Shown piece after piece: positions 32,841 to 40,536 of a stretch of DNA of 48,969 nucleotides (within the stretch, counting starts at the first letter, position 1; every line of letters begins with the position of its first letter). The translations under genes and the position numbers were made by a program. The DNA comes from Lachnospiraceae bacterium UBA3273 (GTDB lineage Bacteria; Bacillota; Clostridia; Lachnospirales; Lachnospiraceae): positions 1 through 48,969 of the forward strand of contig DEUB01000069.1 of the NCBI GenBank assembly GCA_002362385.1. The letters run 5' to 3'. The notes under the pieces are model-generated. The model worked only from the letters and a program-made list of their open reading frames with translations. It was not told where the DNA came from and did no database searches.

Positions 32841-33092
32841 ATGGAATTCAATCAAAACTTTATTTTAGGATGTTCAGCAATCGGTGCAGGACTTGCGGTT
32901 ATCGCAGGTATCGGACCTGGTATCGGACAGGGTATCGCAGCAGGACATGCGGCAGCGGCGGTAGGAAGGAATCCCGGCGCAAAATCCGATATTACCTCTA
33001 CCATGTTACTTGGACAGGCTGTTGCTGAGACGACAGGTCTTTATGGTCTGTTGATCGCCATGTTATTATTATTCGTAAAACCTTTGGTCTAA
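32841..33092 (+). CDS. atpE: F0F1 ATP synthase subunit c, sodium-type signature
   Basis: 83 aa hairpin of two helices. The ion-binding residues match the sodium-translocating c subunit of Ilyobacter tartaricus at a constant offset of two: Gln30 in GPGIGQG, Glu63-Thr64 in AVAETTGLY and Tyr68 (Gln32, Glu65, Ser66 and Tyr70 there). Proton-type rings lack this Gln plus Glu-Ser/Thr set. The enzyme is therefore predicted to use Na+. TAAGGAGGAAAACAAAC precedes the ATG. Confidence 0.95.
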   Translation: MEFNQNFILGCSAIGAGLAVIAGIGPGIGQGIAAGHAAAAVGRNPGAKSDITSTMLLGQAVAETTGLYGLLIAMLLLFVKPLV

Positions 33093-33132
33093 AAAACCTT
33101 TCACAAAAAAAGAAAGAAAGGAGGCTTAAGGC

Positions 33133-33711
33133 TTGAATACGTTATTAAATACAGGACTCATCCTGCTTACCGATACAACGGTGGCGGAAGCGGGAATGAC
33201 AAGGCTGTTTGATTTGGATTTTCAGCTGCTGCATGATGCGGTATTAATGATCATTGCCATCTTTTTCCTGTTTTTGATCGCTTCCAACAAGTTATTCAAT
33301 CCTGTCCGCAACATGATGCAGAAAAGACAGGAGAAAATTGCGGAAGATATTGAAAACGCAAAAGAGGACAAGGAAAGCGCAGCTGCATTAAAGCTGGAAT
33401 ATGAAGAAAAGCTAAAAGACATTGATAAAGAAGCTGAACAGATCTTAAGCGACGCGAGAGCAAAAGCCCTTAAAAACGGAGATCAGATCGTTGCAAAGGC
33501 AAAAGAAGAGGCGGCTTCCATTATTGCCCGCGCCAACAAAGAGGCAGAGCTTGAAAAGCAGAAGGTTGCCGACGAAGTGAAGAGAGAAATGATCGTTCTT
33601 GCCAGCGTTATGGCGGGAAAGGTGGTAAAGGCTTCTGTGGATATGGCAGTTCAGGACAGTTTAATCGATGAAACATTGAAGGAAATGGGTGAGAGCACAT
33701 GGCTAAGCTGA
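33133..33711 (+). CDS. atpF: F0F1 ATP synthase subunit b
   Basis: 192 aa, starting at TTG (AGGAGG at 33119-33124, eight nt upstream). A membrane helix near residues 33-55 is followed by a long charged stalk helix (KRQEKIAEDIENAKEDKESAAALKLEYEEKL). It overlaps atpH by 13 nt. Confidence 0.94.
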   Translation: MNTLLNTGLILLTDTTVAEAGMTRLFDLDFQLLHDAVLMIIAIFFLFLIASNKLFNPVRNMMQKRQEKIAEDIENAKEDKESAAALKLEYEEKLKDIDKEAEQILSDARAKALKNGDQIVAKAKEEAASIIARANKEAELEKQKVADEVKREMIVLASVMAGKVVKASVDMAVQDSLIDETLKEMGESTWLS

Positions 33712-34244
33712 TTTCAAAAACCTATGGAGACGCTTTATTTGAATTGGCTTTGGAAAAGAAGTGCGAGGACAGCCTGCTTTCCGAAGCGGAAGAAGTTTTG
33801 AAGGCACTTTCCGAAAATCCCGATTTCTCAAAACTTATGACCCATCCCAAGATCTTAAAGGAAGAAAAGCTGAAGATCTTAGAGGCGGTTTTTAAGGGGC
33901 GTGTTTCCGATGAACTGACAGGTTTTATGACCATCATCATCAAAAAGGACCGCTTTGCAGAAATGGAAGAGATTTTAAACTACTTCATTTCCAGAGTAAA
34001 AGAGCATAAAGGGATCGGAGTTGCATATGTCACAACGCCCTTTACATTGAATGAGATCAAAAAAGCGGCAGTTATGGAAAGACTGCTTGCAACCACTTCT
34101 TACAAGAAGATGGAAATTCATTACAGCGTAGAGGAAGGGCTTATCGGCGGAATGGTAATCCGTATAGGCGACAGGGTTGTGGACAGCAGTATCCGTACAA
34201 AGTTAGAAGAGCTGAAACGGCAGCTTTTAAAGGTGCAGCTTTGA
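33699..34244 (+). CDS. atpH: F0F1 ATP synthase subunit delta
   Basis: 181 aa. ISKTYGDALFELALEKK at the N-terminus and the end GGMVIRIGDRVVDSSIRTKLEELKRQL are typical. It connects the b stalk to F1. Confidence 0.95.
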   Translation: MAKLISKTYGDALFELALEKKCEDSLLSEAEEVLKALSENPDFSKLMTHPKILKEEKLKILEAVFKGRVSDELTGFMTIIIKKDRFAEMEEILNYFISRVKEHKGIGVAYVTTPFTLNEIKKAAVMERLLATTSYKKMEIHYSVEEGLIGGMVIRIGDRVVDSSIRTKLEELKRQLLKVQL

Positions 34245-34287
34245 TGGCTGCATGACCGTAAATAAAAAGAAAGGTGCGTAAAGATCC

Positions 34288-35793
34288 ATGAATTTAAAAC
34301 CAGAAGAGATCAGTTCGGTAATTAAGGAACAAATTCAGAGATATGCTTCATCTTTGGAAGTTTCCGACGTGGGAACTGTTATTCAGGTAGCAGATGGTAT
34401 CGCCCGTGTTCATGGCCTTTCCAATGCGATGCAGGGAGAGCTTTTGGAGTTCCCCGGCGAAGTATACGGCATGGTGCTTAACTTAGAGGAAGATAATGTT
34501 GGCGCCGTACTTTTGGGAAGCCATAAGAATATCAACGAGGGGGATATTGTAAAGACAACGGGAAGAGTGGTTGAGGTTCCGGTTGGCGATGCATTGATCG
34601 GACGTGTAGTCAATGCTTTGGGACAGCCCATTGACGGCAAGGGACCTGTTCAGACCGATAAATTCCGTCAGATAGAAAGAGTTGCTTCCGGCGTTATTAC
34701 CCGTAAGAGCGTAGATACACCCTTACAGACAGGTATTAAGGCAATCGATTCCATGGTTCCCATCGGAAGAGGACAGAGGGAGTTGATCATCGGAGACAGA
34801 CAGACCGGTAAGACTGCTATCGCAATTGATACGATCATCAATCAGAAGGGACAAGGCGTTAAATGTATTTACGTTGCGATCGGACAAAAGGCATCTACGG
34901 TTGCAGGTATTGTTAAAACATTAGAAGAGGCGGGAGCAATGGCGTATACCACGGTAGTGGCTTCTACGGCCAGCGAGTTAGCTCCCCTGCAGTATATAGC
35001 GCCTTATTCGGGATGCGCCATCGGAGAGGAATGGATGGAAAACGGGGAGGACGTACTTGTGATCTATGACGATTTGAGTAAGCATGCCACCGCTTACCGT
35101 ACACTTTCCCTGCTCCTTAGAAGACCGCCGGGACGTGAGGCTTATCCCGGAGACGTTTTTTATCTGCATTCCAGACTGTTAGAGCGTGCGGCAAGAATGA
35201 GCGAGGAATACGGCGGAGGCTCTTTAACGGCCCTTCCTATCATTGAAACCCAGGCAGGAGACGTATCCGCGTATATCCCTACCAACGTTATTTCCATTAC
35301 GGACGGACAGATCTATTTAGAGACCGAAATGTTTAACGCAGGTTTCCGTCCGGCGGTAAATGCGGGCTTATCCGTATCCCGTGTAGGAGGTGCGGCACAG
35401 ATCAAGGCCATGAAGAAAATTGCAGCGCCTATCCGTGTGGAGCTTGCCCAGTACAGAGAGCTGGCAGCCTTTGCACAGTTTGGTTCCGAGCTGGATGCGG
35501 ATACCAAGGAAAAACTGGCACAGGGCGAAAGAATCAAGGAAATTTTGAAACAGCCCCAGTATCAGCCTATGCCGGTACAGTATCAGGTTATCATTATCTA
35601 TGCGGCAACCAACAAATACCTGTTGGATATTCCCGTAGAGGATATTACCAGATTTGAGCAGGAGTTCTTTGCTTTTATCGATACAAAGTATCCGGAGGTT
35701 CCGGAAAACATTGCGAAAGAAAAAGTAATTTCTTCTGAGACGGAGGAAGTACTTGTTAAGGCAATCGGAGAATTTAAGGCAGATTTTAAGTAG
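34288..35793 (+). CDS. atpA: F0F1 ATP synthase subunit alpha
   Basis: 501 aa. Walker A GDRQTGKTAIAIDTI, VIYDDLSKHATAYR, PPGREAYPGDVFYLHSRLLERAA and NVISITDGQIYLET are present, all usual for alpha. It binds nucleotide non-catalytically in the alpha3-beta3 ring. Second in size only to the full operon context: it follows atpH by 43 nt. Confidence 0.97.
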   Translation: MNLKPEEISSVIKEQIQRYASSLEVSDVGTVIQVADGIARVHGLSNAMQGELLEFPGEVYGMVLNLEEDNVGAVLLGSHKNINEGDIVKTTGRVVEVPVGDALIGRVVNALGQPIDGKGPVQTDKFRQIERVASGVITRKSVDTPLQTGIKAIDSMVPIGRGQRELIIGDRQTGKTAIAIDTIINQKGQGVKCIYVAIGQKASTVAGIVKTLEEAGAMAYTTVVASTASELAPLQYIAPYSGCAIGEEWMENGEDVLVIYDDLSKHATAYRTLSLLLRRPPGREAYPGDVFYLHSRLLERAARMSEEYGGGSLTALPIIETQAGDVSAYIPTNVISITDGQIYLETEMFNAGFRPAVNAGLSVSRVGGAAQIKAMKKIAAPIRVELAQYRELAAFAQFGSELDADTKEKLAQGERIKEILKQPQYQPMPVQYQVIIIYAATNKYLLDIPVEDITRFEQEFFAFIDTKYPEVPENIAKEKVISSETEEVLVKAIGEFKADFK

Positions 35794-35830
35794 GCAGAAA
35801 CGAGCAATAAGAAAGAAAAGGTGATAAATT

Positions 35831-36688
35831 ATGGCTTCCATGAGAAGTATCAAGAGACGTAAGGGCAGTATTCAGAGTACCCAGCAGATCACCAAAGCCA
35901 TGAAGCTTGTATCTACCGTAAAGCTCCAGCGTGCCAAAGGCCGTGCCGAAAAATCAAAAGCATATTTTGAGTGTATGTATGCAACTGTAAAAAGTGTGCT
36001 GGCAAAAGCAGGATTTATCAATCATCCTTATTTAAAGCCGGGGGAAAGCAGCAAAAAGGCGGTTATTGTCATTACCTCCAACAGGGGGCTTGCAGGGGGT
36101 TACAACTCCAACGTCATTAAGCTGGTTACCAAAGGCAGCTTCAAAAAAGAAGACGTGAAGATCTATGCCATAGGGAGAAAGGGAAAGGACGCCTTTACCC
36201 GATACGGATACGATATAGTAAAGGATTATTCGGATGTGATCGAAGAGCCGGTTTATGCGGACGCCATGCGCATTGGAAACGATCTTCTGGAGGCTTTTGC
36301 AAAGGGAGAGATCGGCGAGATCTATCTGGCCTATACTGCATTCAAAAATACGGTCAGCCATATTCCCACTCTCTTAAAACTCCTTCCGGTAGAAGCGGGG
36401 GCAGAAGTGGAAGAGGCGGATGAGGATAAGGCTTTAATGAATTTTGAACAGGATGAGGAAGAGGCGTTGAATCTTCTGATTCCCAAGTACATTACCAGCC
36501 TGATCTACGGCGGTATGGTAGAGGCGGTTGCCAGTGAAAACGGAGCCAGAATGCAGGCAATGGATTCGGCAACGAGCAATGCGGAAGAAATGATCGAAAA
36601 ATTATCCTTACAATACAATAGAGCCCGCCAGGGATCTATTACACAGGAATTAACCGAAATTATAGCGGGTGCGGAAGCAATCAGCTAG
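35831..36688 (+). CDS. atpG: F0F1 ATP synthase subunit gamma
   Basis: 285 aa. Central rotor shaft: N-terminal RSIKRRKGSIQSTQQITKAM, TSNRGLAGGYNSNVIK and C-terminal MDSATSNAEEMIEKLSLQYNRARQ. An acidic insert near residues 190-215 (VEEADEDKALMNFEQDEEE) lies in the globular part. Confidence 0.95.
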   Translation: MASMRSIKRRKGSIQSTQQITKAMKLVSTVKLQRAKGRAEKSKAYFECMYATVKSVLAKAGFINHPYLKPGESSKKAVIVITSNRGLAGGYNSNVIKLVTKGSFKKEDVKIYAIGRKGKDAFTRYGYDIVKDYSDVIEEPVYADAMRIGNDLLEAFAKGEIGEIYLAYTAFKNTVSHIPTLLKLLPVEAGAEVEEADEDKALMNFEQDEEEALNLLIPKYITSLIYGGMVEAVASENGARMQAMDSATSNAEEMIEKLSLQYNRARQGSITQELTEIIAGAEAIS

Positions 36689-36709
36689 AAAAGGAGTGAA
36701 AAGTAGAAA

Positions 36710-38107
36710 ATGGCAGAAACAGCAATCGGAAAAATCACTCAGATCATCGGTGCCGTACTGGATATTAAGTTCCCGGAGGGCAATTTACCGGAAATTAATG
36801 AAGCAATTAAAATAAACACCAAAGATGGCGGTGTTTTGGTTGTGGAAATAGCACAGCACCTTGGAGATGATACAGTGAGATGTATCGCCATGGGTTCCAC
36901 CGACGGTCTTGTAAGAGGAATGGATGCAATTGCAACCGGTGCTCCTATTACAGTGCCTGTAGGCGAAAAGACACTGGGACGTATTTTTAATGTCCTTGGC
37001 GAAGTAATTGATAACAAACCGGCTCCTACGGATGTTTCCTACGAGCCGATCCACAGACCTGCTCCTGAATTTGCAGAGCAGTCTACAGAAACAGAATTAT
37101 TAGAGACCGGTATCAAAGTCGTTGACCTGCTCTGTCCTTATCAGAAGGGCGGTAAGATCGGTCTGTTCGGCGGCGCCGGCGTAGGCAAGACCGTGTTGAT
37201 CCAGGAATTGATCCGTAACATTGCCACAGAGCACGGCGGCTATTCCGTATTTACCGGTGTAGGCGAACGTACAAGGGAAGGAAACGACCTGTATCATGAA
37301 ATGACGGAATCAGGGGTTATTGACAAGACCACCATGGTATTCGGCCAGATGAACGAGCCTCCGGGAGCGAGAATGAGGGTCGGTCTTACAGGACTTACCA
37401 TGGCTGAGTATTTCCGTGACAAGGGCGGAAAGGATGTATTGTTATTCATCGATAATATTTTCCGTTTTACCCAGGCAGGTTCGGAGGTTTCCGCCCTGTT
37501 AGGGCGTATGCCTTCAGCCGTTGGTTACCAGCCTACCTTACAGACGGAGATGGGCGCTCTTCAGGAGCGTATCACATCCACCAAAAACGGTTCCATTACA
37601 TCCGTGCAGGCAGTATATGTGCCCGCCGATGACCTGACTGACCCGGCGCCGGCTACGACCTTTGCCCATCTGGATGCGACTACCGTACTTTCCCGTGCGA
37701 TCTCAGAGCTGGGTATCTATCCTGCGGTTGACCCCTTGGAGTCAACCTCACGTATCCTTGATCCCCGTATTGTAGGCGAGGAGCATTACCAGGTAGCCCG
37801 CGGCGTACAGGAGATCCTCCAGAAGTACAAAGAGCTGCAGGATATCATTGCGATCCTCGGTATGGATGAGCTTTCCGAGGACGACAAGCTGGTTGTAAAC
37901 AGGGCAAGGAAGATCCAGAGATTCTTATCCCAGCCTTTCTTCGTAGCAACCCAGTTTACCGGTATGGATGGTAAATATGTGCCCATCAGCGAGACCATTC
38001 GCGGATTCAAAGAGATTCTGGAAGGCAAGCATGATGATGTTCCTGAAAGCTACTTCTTAAATGCCGGCAGCATCGACGATGTTGTTGCCCGCAAAAATAA
38101 GGGGTGA
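36710..38107 (+). CDS. atpD: F0F1 ATP synthase subunit beta
   Basis: 465 aa. Walker A GGAGVGKTVLIQELI, GERTREGNDLYHEM, DVLLFIDNIFRFTQAGSEVSALLGRMPSAVGYQPTL. Carries the catalytic sites. AAAGGAGTGAAAAGTAGAAA precedes the ATG. Confidence 0.97.
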   Translation: MAETAIGKITQIIGAVLDIKFPEGNLPEINEAIKINTKDGGVLVVEIAQHLGDDTVRCIAMGSTDGLVRGMDAIATGAPITVPVGEKTLGRIFNVLGEVIDNKPAPTDVSYEPIHRPAPEFAEQSTETELLETGIKVVDLLCPYQKGGKIGLFGGAGVGKTVLIQELIRNIATEHGGYSVFTGVGERTREGNDLYHEMTESGVIDKTTMVFGQMNEPPGARMRVGLTGLTMAEYFRDKGGKDVLLFIDNIFRFTQAGSEVSALLGRMPSAVGYQPTLQTEMGALQERITSTKNGSITSVQAVYVPADDLTDPAPATTFAHLDATTVLSRAISELGIYPAVDPLESTSRILDPRIVGEEHYQVARGVQEILQKYKELQDIIAILGMDELSEDDKLVVNRARKIQRFLSQPFFVATQFTGMDGKYVPISETIRGFKEILEGKHDDVPESYFLNAGSIDDVVARKNKG

Positions 38108-38111
38108 TTAA

Positions 38112-38516
38112 GTGGCAAGTGAAAGCGCATTTGAATTAAAGATTATTACGCCTGACCGCGTTTTCTATGAGGGAATGGCGGAAATGGTGGAATTCAATAC
38201 GACGGAAGGGGAAATCGGTGTCTACAAAAGGCATATTCCCATGACCGTGATCATAAAGCCGGGTATTCTGACCATTACGGAAGAGGATGGGACCAAGGAG
38301 GCCGCGCTTCATGCGGGGTTTGCGGAAATCCTTCCCGATAAGGTTACCATTATGGCGGAAATTGTGGAATGGCCTGCGGAAATCGACGAAGAAAGAGCGG
38401 AGCATGCAAAAGAGCGGGCTATGGACAGGATCCATAACAGGACTACGGAGACTGACATAGCAAGGGCTGAAACGGCTTTGCAGAGGGCTATTGCACGTAT
38501 CGAAGTATTGAAATAA
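38112..38516 (+). CDS. atpC: F0F1 ATP synthase subunit epsilon
   Basis: 134 aa starting at GTG, four nt after atpD. A beta-sandwich (FELKIITPDRVFYEGMAEMVEFNTTEGEIGVYKRHIP) is followed by a two-helix C-terminal domain (EERAEHAKERAMDRI...ARAETALQRAIARIEV). It regulates ATPase activity. Last gene of the operon, followed by a terminator. Confidence 0.95.
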   Translation: MASESAFELKIITPDRVFYEGMAEMVEFNTTEGEIGVYKRHIPMTVIIKPGILTITEEDGTKEAALHAGFAEILPDKVTIMAEIVEWPAEIDEERAEHAKERAMDRIHNRTTETDIARAETALQRAIARIEVLK

Positions 38517-38522
38517 AGTGCG

Positions 38523-38562
38523 GGAGATATGGATGAGTATATCTATATCTCCTGTTTATTTT
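38523..38562 (+). terminator. Terminator of the ATP synthase operon
   Basis: GGAGATAT-G-GAT pairs with ATC-T-ATATCTCC (38523-38552), then TGTTTATTTT. Confidence 0.75.
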
Positions 38563-38654
38563 CCCAATAACGGACTGCGGGGACAAAGGGGAGAAAAAAG
38601 GAACTATCTTTCCGGTTTATTCATAAGATAATAAAAAACGGAGTCATTTCAAAT

Positions 38655-39044
38655 ATGGACCATCGAAAAATTCTCCCCTTTTATATGACGTATCCCCTCC
38701 CCTTATATTATGAAGACGAGCACGAACTGATCAAAGATATGGAATATCTTCAAGGACAGCATCCTGTAGGGATCAGGATATTACAGGGGGAAATTGCAAA
38801 GACCATTAACTTGATGGACTACAGCGGCAGTATGATCTATGATGAATATCCGGACCGTTTTCTGTTACAGAAGCACGGAAGGGATATTGCGGATAAGATC
38901 AGAAAAAAATTCAAGGATGATGTGGAAAATCCACTTTGCGAAATGGTAAGCTGGGACGGGTTTGAAGAGATCGTCATGCTGCTGCTTCATGAAGAAATTT
39001 TGAAAAGACGGCACAGAAAAAACAGAGGCTACCTCAGATTTTGA
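38655..39044 (+). CDS. Hypothetical protein
   Basis: 129 aa, soluble. The opening MDHRKILPFYMTYPLPLYYEDE is followed by DMEYLQGQHPVGIRILQGEIAKTINLMDYSGSMIYDEYPDRF and a basic tail KRRHRKNRGYLRF. I do not recognise a named family. Its start has only a weak CGGAG twelve nt upstream. It lies between the atp terminator and a strong hairpin. Confidence 0.7.
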   Translation: MDHRKILPFYMTYPLPLYYEDEHELIKDMEYLQGQHPVGIRILQGEIAKTINLMDYSGSMIYDEYPDRFLLQKHGRDIADKIRKKFKDDVENPLCEMVSWDGFEEIVMLLLHEEILKRRHRKNRGYLRF

Positions 39045-39136
39045 CGGATATGGATTTTCCCGGGAAATACGGGCAGAAAATTTTTTATACTTTCTATAGA
39101 GAAATTTTAGTTGTGGTTTTAGGGGAAAGGAATTAG

Positions 39137-39173
39137 AATATAGTCATAGTCATTTTACTATGACTATATTTTT
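39137..39173 (+). terminator. Perfect 14-bp hairpin with T-run
   Basis: AATATAGTCATAGT (39137-39150) and ACTATGACTATATT (39157-39170) are exact complements around CATTTT, then TTT. It is likely the terminator of the 129-aa gene. An in-frame GTG for the next gene at 39176 is only a few nt away. Confidence 0.75.
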
Positions 39174-39244
39174 ACGTGGATCAGAAACTGTATATGGGGA
39201 AATATGCGCCAGATGGGGCGTGTCATGAACAAAGCGGAAAAATC

Positions 39245-40423
39245 ATGGAAAAACTGGAAGCGGTCCTTTTGGAGGCCTTGAATGAAAACTTAACACAGAT
39301 CGTCATAAGCGGGGCGAAAAAGACGGCGGAAGAGGAAGGGATCCAAAAGATTAAGATCCGCCCGGTGCGCATAAAGGATGAGCTGATGTTCCAGGCAGCC
39401 TGTTATACCGGGAAGCAGGTATTTCACAGTAATCTTTCAAAAGAGGAAGCGGTTTCCTTCATAAAGGAAAAGATGAATTGCTATAAACAGCTTCAGGCTT
39501 ACGGAACAGGAATCAGGGTCAGCGTCTTATCAGGAAAAAAGGGAAATCTGACCGTTAAGAGTGAAACCATAAAAGAGGCCGGAGACGCGGAAAATGGGGG
39601 CGCAAAAAGAAGGGAGGAGCTTTCCCATAACAGGGAAAAGGCCTATATCCTTCCGAAGGATGTGCCGGTTCCGTTTCTTGTGGATCTGGGCGTGCAGACA
39701 AAGGACGGAAAGATCATAAACGATAAATATGACAAGTACCGCCAGATAAACCGCTTTTTGGAGTTTATCAGGGATGTGCTGCCTGCGCTGCCAAAGGATG
39801 GCAGGATCTCCATTGTGGACTTCGGCTGCGGAAAAAGTTATCTGACCTTTGCCATCTATTACTATTTGAAAATCATGAACGGTCTGGATGTGGAAATTAC
39901 AGGTTTGGATTTAAAAGCGGATGTTATTGAAAAGTGCAGCCGGTTAAAGGAAAAATACGGATATGACGGTTTACAGTTCTTAACAGGGGATATCGGCTCC
40001 TATGAAGGAAAAGAGCAGGTGGATATGGTGGTAACGCTTCATGCCTGTGACACGGCTACCGATTATGCCCTGGCAAAAGCCGTTAAATGGAATGCAAGTG
40101 TTATTTTATCGGTTCCCTGTTGTCAGCACGAATTAAATAAACAGATTTCCTGCGGGCCTTTGCAAGCCGTATTCAAGCATGGGCTGTTAAAAGAAAGGAT
40201 ATCCGCTCTTTTGACTGACGGGATCAGGGCGCAATTGCTGGAAGAAGCGGGCTATGACGTACAGGTAATGGAATTTATTGATATGGAGCATACGCCCAAA
40301 AATATCCTGCTCAGATGCATAAAAAGCACCCGTATGAAGCCGAAAAGAAATCAAAGCTCGGAGGAACTGGCCGCATTCCTGAACGGACAGCTTACCCTGC
40401 AGAGGCTGCTGGACGAACAATAA
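39245..40423 (+). CDS. SAM-dependent methyltransferase (Methyltransf_32-like)
   Basis: 392 aa from this ATG. The N-terminal part (about 1-150) is not recognised. A class I methyltransferase domain spans about 170-340, with the SAM-binding IVDFGCGKSYLTFAIYYYL, acidic loop GLDLKADVIEKC and VVTLHACDTATDYALAKA. The VPCCQHELN motif is typical of the GSTCD/METTL25-like group, which in eukaryotes includes rRNA or ribosomal-protein methylases; the bacterial target is unknown. An upstream GTG (39176) adds 23 residues but has no ribosome binding site and abuts the hairpin. The site for this ATG (GCGGAAAAATC) is weak too. Confidence 0.83.
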   Translation: MEKLEAVLLEALNENLTQIVISGAKKTAEEEGIQKIKIRPVRIKDELMFQAACYTGKQVFHSNLSKEEAVSFIKEKMNCYKQLQAYGTGIRVSVLSGKKGNLTVKSETIKEAGDAENGGAKRREELSHNREKAYILPKDVPVPFLVDLGVQTKDGKIINDKYDKYRQINRFLEFIRDVLPALPKDGRISIVDFGCGKSYLTFAIYYYLKIMNGLDVEITGLDLKADVIEKCSRLKEKYGYDGLQFLTGDIGSYEGKEQVDMVVTLHACDTATDYALAKAVKWNASVILSVPCCQHELNKQISCGPLQAVFKHGLLKERISALLTDGIRAQLLEEAGYDVQVMEFIDMEHTPKNILLRCIKSTRMKPKRNQSSEELAAFLNGQLTLQRLLDEQ

Positions 40424-40536
40424 GAAATGCCGGAAAGAGTCAGGAAGAGAACAGCAGGAGAGAGACGGTCATGATCTTGGCCTAAGCAGAGAAGGAATGC
40501 CAAGAAGAGAGCGGTGGACCGGAGTGGAGAGCAGTT

